This document shows positions 54,581 through 64,000 of a stretch of DNA of 64,000 nt, piece after piece. The notes under the pieces were generated by a model. It was not told the DNA's origin, ran no database searches, and worked only from the letters and a program-made list of their open reading frames with translations. Source of the stretch: Mycobacterium colombiense CECT 3035 (GTDB taxonomy: Bacteria; Actinomycetota; Actinomycetes; Mycobacteriales; Mycobacteriaceae). The stretch covers positions 4,836,001 through 4,900,000 of the forward strand of contig NZ_CP020821.1 of assembly GCF_002105755.1 (NCBI RefSeq), given 5' to 3'. The stretch's first letter is position 1; each line of letters begins with the position of its first letter. A program made the translations under genes and the position numbers.

Positions 54581-55287
54581 ATGAGCAAGAACAGCAAGGC
54601 ATACCGCGCCGCCGCCGAAAAGGTGGACCGCGACAACCTCTACACCCCGCTGGAGGCGGCCAAGCTCGCCAAGGAGACGTCGTCGAGCAAGCAGGACTCC
54701 ACCGTCGAGGTGGCGATCCGGCTCGGCGTCGACCCGCGCAAGGCCGACCAGATGGTCCGCGGCACGGTCAACCTGCCACACGGCACCGGCAAGACCGCCC
54801 GCGTGGCGGTGTTCGCGGTGGGCGACAAGGCCGAGCAGGCCCAGGCCGCGGGCGCCGACATCGTCGGCAGCGACGACCTGATCGAGAAGATCCAGGGCGG
54901 CTGGCTGGAATTCGACGCCGCGATCGCGACCCCGGACCAGATGGCCAAGGTCGGTCGGATCGCCCGCGTGCTCGGTCCCCGCGGCCTGATGCCGAACCCC
55001 AAGACCGGCACGGTGACCCCGACGTCGCCAAGGCCGTGTCCGACATCAAGGGCGGCAAGATCAACTTCCGGGTGGACAAGCAGGCCAACCTGCACTTCGT
55101 CATCGGCAAGGCCTCGTTCGACGAGAAGGCCCTGGCCGAGAACTACGGCGCCGCCCTGGACGAGGTGCTGCGGCTCAAGCCGTCCGCCTCCAAGGGCCGC
55201 TACCTGCGCAAGATCGTGGTCTCGACGACGACCGGACCGGGCATCCCGGTCGACCCGGCCGTCACCCGCAACTTCTCGGAGTCCTAG
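54581..55287 (+). CDS. rplA: 50S ribosomal protein L1, with a single-base frameshift
   Basis: The first 147 residues ([20 protein letters not shown] ... [13 protein letters not shown]) are in one frame from the ATG at 54581, and the rest (from [16 protein letters not shown] to the stop at 55285-55287) in another. The break lies in GACCCCGACGTC at about 55016-55027, where one G or C is missing. Restoring one base gives 235 residues, exactly the length of the Mtb L1. As it stands, the frame would run on to 55939. L1 is not expected to be lost from a living mycobacterium, so a sequencing or assembly error is likelier than a true mutation. The gene converges with the ECF sigma gene, stops overlapping by four bases. 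Confidence 0.93.
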
Positions 55288-56501
55288 CCACCGCACTCGA
55301 CGATGCGCCGCCGCAGAAACGCGCGGCCGGGGTCGGATCCGTTGGACTCCAACGCCTCTCGATACCAGGGCAGCGCATCGGCGGGTCTGCCCGCGCGCCG
55401 CAGCAGGTCGGCGCGCACGATCGCGACGAGATTGGACCGGGTCAGCCGCGGATCGGGTGCCACCTCGTCCAGGGCGGCCAGGCCCGCGGCGGGGCCGTCG
55501 CGGAATCCGATCGCCAGCGCGCGGTTGGCGGCCACCACCGGCGAGCCGGTCAATCCCAACAGCCGGTCGTAGGCGGCGCAGATGGTCACCCAGTCGGTCT
55601 GCTCCCAGGACGGCGCCGTGGCGTGCAGCGCGGCGATCACGGCCTGGGGCAGATAGGCGCCCGTCGAGCCCTCGGCGCGACGCAACCGCTCGAGACCGCG
55701 TGAAATGCGCTCCCGGTCCCATCGGCGCCGGTCCTGGTCCTCGAGCGGCACCAGCATTCCGCTGTCGTCCACCCGGGTCGCGCGGCGCGAATCGTGCAGC
55801 AGCATCAGGGCGGACAGGGCGTGCGCCTCGGGCTCACCGGGCAGCAGCGCGCACAACTCGGCGCCGAGCCGGATCCCTTCGTCGCACAGGTCGTCCCGGA
55901 TGGCCGACGGACCCGCGGTCGACCAGTAGCCCTCGGTGAACACCGAATACACGCAACCGAACACGTGCGGCGTGCGCTCGGGCAGCAACTCGGCCGGCGG
56001 CACCCGCAGCGGGATGTTCGCGTGCCGAACCTTGTTCTTGGCGCGCGTGATTCGCTGACCGACGGCCGCCTCGGTCTGCAGCAGCGCCCGCGCGATCTCG
56101 CCGACGGTCAGGCCGGACACCAGCCGCAGCGTGAGGGCCAACTGCGATTGCCGGTCCAGCGCCGGGTGCGCACAGGTGAACATCATCCGCAATTCGTCGT
56201 CGCGTACCGGATGCGGCTCGGAGTGATCGGTACGCGCCCTGATGTCGTCCAACACAGCCGCCAATTCCTTTCCGGGACGCACGGATTCGCGGCGCAGCCG
56301 GTCCCGGGCGCGGTTACGGCCGACGGTCACCAGCCAGCCGCCCGGGTTCTCGGGCACCCCGTCGCGCGGCCAAGTGCGCAGCGCTTCGGCGCAGGCCTCC
56401 TGGACGGCGTCCTCGGCGACGGTGAGGTCACCCGACCACCGCGCGAGCGCGGCCACGGCCGGGCCCCATTCCCGGCGGAAGACGCCGTCCAGGTCGGGCA
56501 T
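55284..56501 (-). CDS. ECF sigma factor with C-terminal TPR-like extension (ECF42-type)
   Basis: A 405-residue sigma factor: region 2 (residues ~10-75, [20 protein letters not shown]), region 4 (~120-175, [20 protein letters not shown]), followed by a long helical extension of 200 residues. This layout, together with a YCII/DGPF-domain gene directly upstream, is the known ECF42 arrangement. Such factors need no classic anti-sigma and the extension is thought to control activity. It sits between rplA and mmaA4, where Mtb has nothing. It likely controls its own DGPF gene. Confidence 0.85.
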   Translation of the reverse strand: MPDLDGVFRREWGPAVAALARWSGDLTVAEDAVQEACAEALRTWPRDGVPENPGGWLVTVGRNRARDRLRRESVRPGKELAAVLDDIRARTDHSEPHPVRDDELRMMFTCAHPALDRQSQLALTLRLVSGLTVGEIARALLQTEAAVGQRITRAKNKVRHANIPLRVPPAELLPERTPHVFGCVYSVFTEGYWSTAGPSAIRDDLCDEGIRLGAELCALLPGEPEAHALSALMLLHDSRRATRVDDSGMLVPLEDQDRRRWDRERISRGLERLRRAEGSTGAYLPQAVIAALHATAPSWEQTDWVTICAAYDRLLGLTGSPVVAANRALAIGFRDGPAAGLAALDEVAPDPRLTRSNLVAIVRADLLRRAGRPADALPWYREALESNGSDPGRAFLRRRIVECGG

Positions 56502-56504
56502 CCG

Positions 56505-57212
56505 CTACAGGCCGGACACGCCCGCCAGTTGGCGCAGCTGCACCGTCGAGGCGGGGATCATCGACGCGACCTTGATCGCCTCGTCGCGATCGCCGGCGCC
56601 CAACAGGTAGATGCCGGTCGCGATCTCGGCGCCCTCGACGTAGGGGCCGTCCGTGATGAGGACCTCGCCGTCACGCACCCGCACGGTGGTCGCCGTGGAG
56701 CGGTCGTGCAACGCGGCGCCGCCGAGCACGCGATCGCCTGCGGCGGCGTGCAAATCCGCGTGCTTGGCCGCGACCGCCTCCCACTCCGGTGTGCCCGGCG
56801 TGTGCGCGGTGGCGGGCGGCTCCAGCAGGAGCGCCAGCCAGTCGTTGCCGGTCGGCTTGCGCGTCGGCTCGATCGAGTGCACCACCGGCCACAGCTCCAC
56901 CGCCCCGAACGCGGCGATCGGGACGTCGCGCGCCAGCGCCAGCGCCTCGTCCAGGTTTTCCGCTTCGAAGACGTAGTAGCCGCACGCCACCTCGGCGGAC
57001 TCCGCGAAGGGCCCGTCGGTGACCGTCGGCGCGTCCGGGCCGCCGGTGATCACCGCGGCGGACGCGGCGGGTGCCAGCGCGTCACCGGCCTTGATCGCCG
57101 ATCCGGCCTTGGCGTGGAAGTTCTCCCAGGCGGCCATCGCGGTGGCGGCATCGTCGGGCGTACGGTCCTGCTCCTTGCTGATCAACAAGGCGAAGTACTG
57201 CATGTTCGTCAC
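56505..57212 (-). CDS. YCII-related (DGPF) protein with two domains
   Basis: A 235-residue protein made of two YCII-like ferredoxin-fold domains, with the hallmark DGPFAESAEVACGYYVFEAE in the first half and DGPYVEGAEIATGIYLLGAG in the second, each with a following helix. DGPF proteins accompany ECF42 sigma factors, and are the most likely regulated target. It is three bases upstream of the sigma gene, so both are cotranscribed. An enzymatic role is not proven for the family. Confidence 0.82.
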   Translation of the reverse strand: MTNMQYFALLISKEQDRTPDDAATAMAAWENFHAKAGSAIKAGDALAPAASAAVITGGPDAPTVTDGPFAESAEVACGYYVFEAENLDEALALARDVPIAAFGAVELWPVVHSIEPTRKPTGNDWLALLLEPPATAHTPGTPEWEAVAAKHADLHAAAGDRVLGGAALHDRSTATTVRVRDGEVLITDGPYVEGAEIATGIYLLGAGDRDEAIKVASMIPASTVQLRQLAGVSGL

Positions 57213-57296
57213 CTCCGGTAGTGAGCGAAGCCGTGTGCTCCACTCTCTACCTACTCGACGAACCGCGCAGCGCCAATCCGACAGGAGGCGCGGAAA

Positions 57297-58193
57297 TCAG
57301 GCGGCCGCGCCCGGCTTGAGGTAGGTCACCAGGCTGACGTCGAGCATCTCGTCGCCGAAGTAGTGCTCGCAGCCGCGCAGGTACTTGATGTAGCGGTTGT
57401 ACACCTCTTCGGAGGTGACCTCGATGGCCTTGTCCCGGTTCGACTCCAGCGTGTCGCCCCAGATGTGCAGCGTCTTGATGTAGTGCGGCCGCAGCGAAAG
57501 TGGCTCGGGCACAACAAATCCCGCCTTCTCGCCGTGATCGACCATCATCTGCGTGGACGGCAGCCGGCCGCCCGGGAAGATCTCGGTGACGATGAACTTG
57601 ATGAACCGCGCCGTCTCGAAGCTCAGCTTCTTGCCGCGCGCCGCCAGGTCGTACGGGTGGTAGCTGACGCTGCTCTGCACGGTCATCCGGCCGTCGTCGG
57701 GCATGATGTCGAAGGTCCGCTTGAAGAAGTCGTCGTAGTTCTCGTGGCCGAAATGCTCGAAGGCCTCGATCGACACGATGCGGTCGACGGGCTCGTTGAA
57801 GTCCTCCCAGTTCTGCAGGCGGACCTGGCGCGAGCGGCCGGTGTCGACGGAATCGAGCAACGCCTGGGCGCGGGCGTGCTGGTTCTTGGACAGCGTCAGG
57901 CCGATGACGTTGACGTCGAACCGCTCGACGGCGCGCTTCATCGTGGTGCCCCACCCGCAGCCGATGTCCAACAGGGTCATGCCCGGCTTGAGGTCCAGCT
58001 TGTCCAGGTTGAGGTCGATCTTGGCGTACTGGGCCTCTTCCAGACTCATGTCGTCGCGCTCGAAATAGGCGCAGCTGTAGATCCGGGACGGATCCTGGAA
58101 CAGGCCGAAGAAGTCGTCGGAGACGTCGTAATGCGCCTGGATGTCCTCCGAACGCGTCCGCGTCTTCGTTGGGCTAGTCGGTTGCTCAGCCAT
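57297..58193 (-). CDS. mmaA4: Hydroxymycolate synthase MmaA4 (mycolic acid methyltransferase)
   Basis: A 298-residue SAM-dependent methyltransferase with [57 protein letters not shown] and the ending [17 protein letters not shown] typical of MmaA4. The enzyme makes the hydroxymycolate precursor from which keto and methoxy mycolates derive. The ATG at 58193 gives the expected start; a longer frame to 58640 overlaps mmaA1 and is rejected. It matches Mtb Rv0642c in place relative to mmaA1 and lipG. Confidence 0.92.
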   Translation of the reverse strand: MAEQPTSPTKTRTRSEDIQAHYDVSDDFFGLFQDPSRIYSCAYFERDDMSLEEAQYAKIDLNLDKLDLKPGMTLLDIGCGWGTTMKRAVERFDVNVIGLTLSKNQHARAQALLDSVDTGRSRQVRLQNWEDFNEPVDRIVSIEAFEHFGHENYDDFFKRTFDIMPDDGRMTVQSSVSYHPYDLAARGKKLSFETARFIKFIVTEIFPGGRLPSTQMMVDHGEKAGFVVPEPLSLRPHYIKTLHIWGDTLESNRDKAIEVTSEEVYNRYIKYLRGCEHYFGDEMLDVSLVTYLKPGAAA

Positions 58194-58345
58194 TTTCGTC
58201 CTGTTCTCCTCCGATGAGGTCCACTTCCTACCACCCGCGCACGCATCGGAGGGGTCGCATTTGACCAGCAACGATACCCAACGGCGAGGCGTAATTTCGA
58301 AAAGGGTGCGGGTGCGCGTCGCGGGCCCGGCCGCGGATACGGAGT

Positions 58346-58381
58346 CTACTTTTCCAGGGCGGACTGGTTCACGTCCACCCG
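58346..58381 (-). pseudogene. C-terminal scar of a deleted mmaA paralogue
   Basis: Right after the mmaA1 stop, in the same frame, the minus strand reads [11 protein letters not shown] and a TAG. This is the tail of an MmaA/PcaA-type protein (compare YIDVNQFTLAK at the end of the mmaA2-like gene near recC). In Mtb the genes mmaA2 and mmaA3 lie between mmaA1 and mmaA4, so this is what is left of one of them. The remaining 150 bp to mmaA4 shows no gene. Confidence 0.65.
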
Positions 58382-58390
58382 ACCGGCCCG

Positions 58391-60245
<1,855 letters not shown>

Positions 60246-60255
60246 CGCGGTGCTC

Positions 60256-61601
60256 CTATACCTCGACGTCGGAGGAGTGCTCGCGACTGACCTCGACCAT
60301 GAAGTTCGCGAAATAGCCGGTCAGCTGCGGATCCGACATCATCTGCCACTTGGGCGCCAGCAGCTTCATGTACCGCTCGACGTAGAGGAATTGCTTGCCG
60401 ATCAGCACCAGCTCGCGGGGAGCTTGACGTCGTAGGCATCGGCCAGCGCGGACAGCTGCCGGCCGATGTCGGCGTAGGACATGTCGCCCAGCGTCGACAT
60501 GGTCAGCGGGGTGGCGAAGCGCTCCAGGTCCTTGGCGGCCTCGGCCTCCGGCTTCATGGTGCCGACCGCGCCCATCAGCACGACGATCTTGCCCGCCGCG
60601 GCGTGGTCCTTCTTCACCAGCAGCGCGTAGACCAGCTCACGCAGCAGCCAGCGGGTGCGGGGATCGATGCGGCCCATGATGCCGAAGTCGAAGAAGACGA
60701 TGCGGCCCGCCTCGTCGACGTAGAGGTTGCCGGCGTGCAGGTCGCCGTGGAACAGGCCGTGCCGCAGTCCACCCTCGAACAGCGAGAACAGCAGCGCTTT
60801 GACCAGTTCGGTTCCGTCGAAGCCGGCCTTGCGGATGGCGGCGACGTCGTCGATGCGGATGCCGTGCACCCGCTCCATGGTCAGCACCCGGTCGCTGGTG
60901 AAGTCCCAGAACACCTGCGGCACCCGGATGTTGCGGCCCAGCGGCGAGGCGTGCAGGTGCGACACCCACGCCTCCATCGACTGCGCCTCCAGCCGGAAGT
61001 TCAGCTCCTCGGCCAGGTTGTCGGAGAAGTCGGCGACCACGTCCTGCGCTGAGAGCCGGCGCCCCAGCTTGGCCAGTTCGACGGCCTGGGCGAAACGCTT
61101 GAGGATCTGCAGGTCGGCCGCGACCCGGCGCCGGATGCCCGGGCGCTGGATCTTGACGACGACCTCCTCGCCGGTGTGCAGGGTGGCGTAGTGCACCTGC
61201 GCGATCGACGCCGACGCGAACGGCGTCTCGTCCCATTTGGCGAACAGTTCCGCCGGGTCACCGCCGAGGTCCTCGACGAACAGCTTGTGCACCTCGTCGG
61301 CGTCGGCGGGCGGCACCCGGTCCAGCAGGCCGCGGAATTCGCGGGACAGCGATTCCCCGAACGCGCCGGGACTGGACGCGATGATCTGACCGAACTTGAC
61401 GTACGTCGGTCCCAGGTCGGCGAAGGTTTGGGGGAGCTGCTTGATCACCTTCTGCTGCCACGGGCCGCGGCCCGGCAGCTTGGTGACGATGCGGGCGGCG
61501 GTGCGGGTGACCTGCCAGCCGGTCACGGCAACCCGGGCCGCTTCGACCGGCAACGGCACCCGGTCGAGCTTGGCGCCCTCTCGATGTTTGGCAGAGCTCA
61601 T
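60256..61601 (-). CDS. ABC1/AarF-family kinase-like protein, with a single-base frameshift near the end
   Basis: An ABC1/UbiB-type atypical kinase: KFGQIIAS (KxGQ motif), EEVVVKIQRPG (ATP lysine), HGDLHAGNL (catalytic loop), FFDFGIMG (metal motif). The frame is open from the ATG at 61601 to LPASWC at 60402, but the correct C-terminus lies in another frame: after DVKLP the text continues RELVLIGKQFLYVERYMKLL to SSDVEV and the stop at 60256. The break is in the G run at about 60416-60420 (minus-strand CTCCCCGCGAG, one C missing). Corrected it is 448 residues. It matches Mtb Rv0647c. Sequencing error is likely, as in rplA. Confidence 0.88.
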
Positions 61602-61642
61602 CTGTGCAGTGTGCCAAATCGGCGCGGATGAGGCCCAATCCT

Positions 61643-62257
61643 CTAACTCGGGCGCCCGCCGCCGTCCCCGCTCTTCCAGGGCTGCACCCAGCCCTCGATC
61701 GCCCAGTCCTCCCGCGCGGCGATCAACTCGTACATGGTGGCGCCGTCGATCGACTCCCGGATGATGTCGGCATGCCCGGCATGGCGGGCCAGCTCGTTGA
61801 TCACGTGCAGGATCACCCAGCGCACCGACCAGGCCTGCTGATTCTTGGGAAACCACGGGATGTCCCGCGGCACCGGCACCGCGGCGTCCAGGTCGGCGGT
61901 CTCCACCAGCCGCAGCGAGGTCGCGCTCTGCGCCTCGAACGCCTCCAGCAGCCCGGCCAGCGTCTCGTCCGGCCGCATCACGTGCTGGTCGGCGAACTCC
62001 GCGGCGATCTGCTCGAACGGGCGCGGGTCCTTCGGCGGCGCGTCGGGGGCCGCGGCGACGCGCGCCATCCAGCTGCGCTGCATCCCGGTCGCGTGCTTGA
62101 CCAGCCCGCCGATCGACAACGCGCTGACCGAGGGCGTGCACCGGGCCTGCTCGTCGGTGAGGCCGTGGCTGACCGCGAAATACGCGCTCTGGTGAAACGC
62201 CAAGAATTCGCGCAGGGCGCTGCGTTCGTCGGCGACCGGCGGGGCGAGGGCGGGCAC
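61643..62257 (-). CDS. DinB/DUF664-family protein
   Basis: A 204-residue helical-bundle protein of the DinB/YfiT-like fold. The metal-binding histidines are at expected places: GGLVKHATGMQRSW near residue 55 and HVINELARHAGHADIIRE near residue 155. These proteins often serve in thiol or mycothiol-dependent chemistry, or maleylpyruvate isomerase-like reactions, but the substrate here is unknown. It is 41 bp upstream of the ABC1-family gene on the same strand and divergent from the mannosidase. Confidence 0.82.
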   Translation of the reverse strand: MPALAPPVADERSALREFLAFHQSAYFAVSHGLTDEQARCTPSVSALSIGGLVKHATGMQRSWMARVAAAPDAPPKDPRPFEQIAAEFADQHVMRPDETLAGLLEAFEAQSATSLRLVETADLDAAVPVPRDIPWFPKNQQAWSVRWVILHVINELARHAGHADIIRESIDGATMYELIAAREDWAIEGWVQPWKSGDGGGRPS

Positions 62258-62323
62258 GGTCGGATGTTAGCTCGATCCTGGGTCTCGCGCGCCGTAAGGT
62301 GCGGGGATGCAGGTGGTTTCGGC

Positions 62324-64000
62324 ATGCGAATAACCAAGGCCGAGTCGACCGAGCTCTTCGTCGGGCCCCCGGACGCGCCGCTGCAGCTGGTCCGCGTCAC
62401 CGTCTCCGGGTGCGCCGAACCCGCGCCGATCCGTATCGACGGCGGCGGCGTGCGAGGGCGGGCGGTCGCCGAGCCCGGGCGCGAGGTCGTCGAGGTCGCG
62501 GTGCGCGTCGACGATGCCGTCGTCGGGCAGCGCCGGCCCGCCCTGGCGCACGCCGGCGGCCACCGGCTGCCGTTCGAGTTCACCGTCGCCGAACCCGGCT
62601 GGACCATGTACATGGTCAGCCACTTCCACTACGACCCGGTGTGGTGGAACACCCAGGGCGCCTACACCAGCGAGTGGACCGAGGACCCGCCGGGGCGGGC
62701 CCGCCAGACCAACGGCTTCGACCTGGTGCATGCGCATCTGGAGATGGCACGCCGCGACCCCGAGTACAAGTTCGTGCTGGCCGAGGTCGACTACCTCAAG
62801 CCGTACTGGGACACCCGCCCCGAAGACCGGGCCGATCTGCGCCGCTTCATCGGCCAGGGTCGCGTCGAGGTGATGGGCGGCACCTACAACGAACCCAACA
62901 CCAACCTCACCAGCCCCGAAACGACGATTCGAAACCTGGTGCACGGCATGGGTTTTCAGCGCCACATCATGGGGGCAAACCCGGCCACCGCGTGGCAGCT
63001 GGACGTGTTCGGCCACGATCCGCAGTTTCCGGGGATGGCCGCCGACGCCGGCCTGACGTCGAGTTCGTGGGCCCGGGGACCGCACCACCAGTGGGGCCCG
63101 GCGCTGGGTGGCGGCTCCGATGGTGACGTCGAGCGCATGCAGTTCGCCAGCGAATTCGAGTGGATCTCGCCGTCGGGCCGCGGCCTGCTCACCCACTACA
63201 TGCCGGCGCATTATTCGGCGGGCTGGTGGATGGACTCCGCGGCGTCGCTGGGCGAGGCCGAGGAGGCCACGTACCAGCTGTTCGATCAGCTCAAGAAGGT
63301 CGCGCTGACCCGCAACGTGCTGCTGCCCGTCGGCACCGACTACACCCCGCCCAACAAGTGGGTCACCGACATCCACCGCGACTGGGCCGCCCGCTACACC
63401 TGGCCGCGCTTCGTGTGTGCGCTGCCGTGCGAGTTCTTCGCGGCGGTGCGCGCCGAACTGGCGCATGGGCGCGGCGCGCCTCGAGAACCATCGCCGCAGA
63501 CCCGGGACATGAACCCGATCTACACGGGCAAGGACGTGTCCTACATCGACACCAAGCAGGCCAATCGTGCCGCCGAGAACGCCGTCCTGGCCGCCGAGCG
63601 TTTCGCGGTGTTCGCGGGGTTGCTGACCGGCGCCCCCTACCCGCAGGCCGCGCTGGCCAAGGCGTGGGTGCAGCTGGCCTACGGCGCGCACCACGACGCC
63701 ATCACCGGTTCGGAATCCGACCAGGTGTACCTCGATCTGCTGACCGGCTGGCGCGACGCCTGGGAGCTGGGCCGCGCGGCCCGCGACAACTCGCTGGCGA
63801 TGCTGTCGGGCGGGGTCGGTTCCGGCCCGGGCGAGGTGATCGTGTGGAACCCGCTGACCTGCCGGCGCACCGACGTCGTCACCGCGCGCCTCGACCCGCC
63901 GCTGGGCGCCCGGGTGCGGGTGCTCGACGCCGACGGGGCCGAGCAGGCGGCGCACGTCGAACACGACGGCCGGTCGGTCAGCTGGCTGGCGCGCGACGTG
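62324..64000 (+). CDS. GH38 alpha-mannosidase, N-terminal part (continues beyond the window)
   Basis: The frame is open from the ATG at 62324 to the window edge (559 codons). The GH38 catalytic region is present: MVSHFHYDPVWWNTQ (zinc His-x-Asp), RVEVMGGTYNEPNTNL, WQLDVFGHDPQFPGM (nucleophile Asp), WARGPHHQWG, and AYGAHHDAITGSESDQVYLD. This matches Mtb Rv0648, the family member that follows Rv0647c. No signal peptide is seen. GH38 enzymes cleave alpha-mannose residues and use zinc. The C-terminal domains lie outside. Confidence 0.92.
   Translation, partial: MRITKAESTELFVGPPDAPLQLVRVTVSGCAEPAPIRIDGGGVRGRAVAEPGREVVEVAVRVDDAVVGQRRPALAHAGGHRLPFEFTVAEPGWTMYMVSHFHYDPVWWNTQGAYTSEWTEDPPGRARQTNGFDLVHAHLEMARRDPEYKFVLAEVDYLKPYWDTRPEDRADLRRFIGQGRVEVMGGTYNEPNTNLTSPETTIRNLVHGMGFQRHIMGANPATAWQLDVFGHDPQFPGMAADAGLTSSSWARGPHHQWGPALGGGSDGDVERMQFASEFEWISPSGRGLLTHYMPAHYSAGWWMDSAASLGEAEEATYQLFDQLKKVALTRNVLLPVGTDYTPPNKWVTDIHRDWAARYTWPRFVCALPCEFFAAVRAELAHGRGAPREPSPQTRDMNPIYTGKDVSYIDTKQANRAAENAVLAAERFAVFAGLLTGAPYPQAALAKAWVQLAYGAHHDAITGSESDQVYLDLLTGWRDAWELGRAARDNSLAMLSGGVGSGPGEVIVWNPLTCRRTDVVTARLDPPLGARVRVLDADGAEQAAHVEHDGRSVSWLARDV

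Noticed and set aside
55021..55939. Programmed frameshift in rplA
   Set aside because: No slippery heptamer or following structure fits, and L1 is not known to use recoding.

Overview
The window is about 64 kb of GC-rich chromosome from a slow-growing Mycobacterium, most likely of the M. avium/M. intracellulare type. The evidence is a complete mce operon with yrbE permeases, the mycolic-acid genes hadABC and mmaA, GTG starts with ATGA or GTGA overlaps, and blocks whose gene order matches what I recall of M. tuberculosis (Mtb) Rv0618-0620, Rv0583c-0594, Rv0625c with Rv0629c-0631c, and Rv0632c-0648. Locus names are from memory; no search was run. The blocks are joined differently from Mtb.

0-14 kb is accessory metabolism: a molybdopterin oxidoreductase divergent from an Nramp-like transporter, a lipoprotein, a P450 with a clear promoter, a NYN-LOTUS RNA-binding/nuclease-like protein, an alpha/beta hydrolase, a FUSC transporter, intact galT-galK, a PAS-ANTAR regulator preceded by strong inverted repeats, and a deazaflavin-type oxidoreductase. 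14-32 kb is the mce2 region: a decayed lpqN pseudogene, a GH92 mannosidase, a kinase-flippase fusion membrane protein, two tandem SAM methyltransferases, a FadR-type regulator with a perfect operator before its start, then yrbE2AB and mce2A-F as one overlapping operon for lipid import.

32-42 kb carries a fragment of a DUF222/HNH-type gene, then recC-recB-recD-TVP38/DedA as a minus-strand operon, with an mmaA2-like mycolate methyltransferase upstream of recC. 42-48 kb is accessory: nitroreductase, cyanase-patatin pair, and an unusual molybdopterin oxidoreductase that has lost all four iron-sulfur cysteines, coupled to a small helical protein. 48-55 kb is conserved core: echA3, a membrane-anchored protein, a metallo-hydrolase, an orphan VapB-like protein, tRNA-Thr, tRNA-Met, rpmG2, hadABC, tRNA-Trp, secE, nusG, rplK and rplA. 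55-64 kb holds an ECF sigma/DGPF-protein pair, mmaA4 and mmaA1 (with only a C-terminal scar where Mtb has mmaA2 and mmaA3), lipG, an ABC1-family kinase-like gene, a DinB-like protein and the start of a GH38 alpha-mannosidase.

Two conserved genes, rplA and the ABC1-family gene, each carry a single-base deletion beside a C run. Sequencing error should be excluded before either is called a pseudogene. No insertion sequence, prophage, CRISPR array or rRNA is visible.
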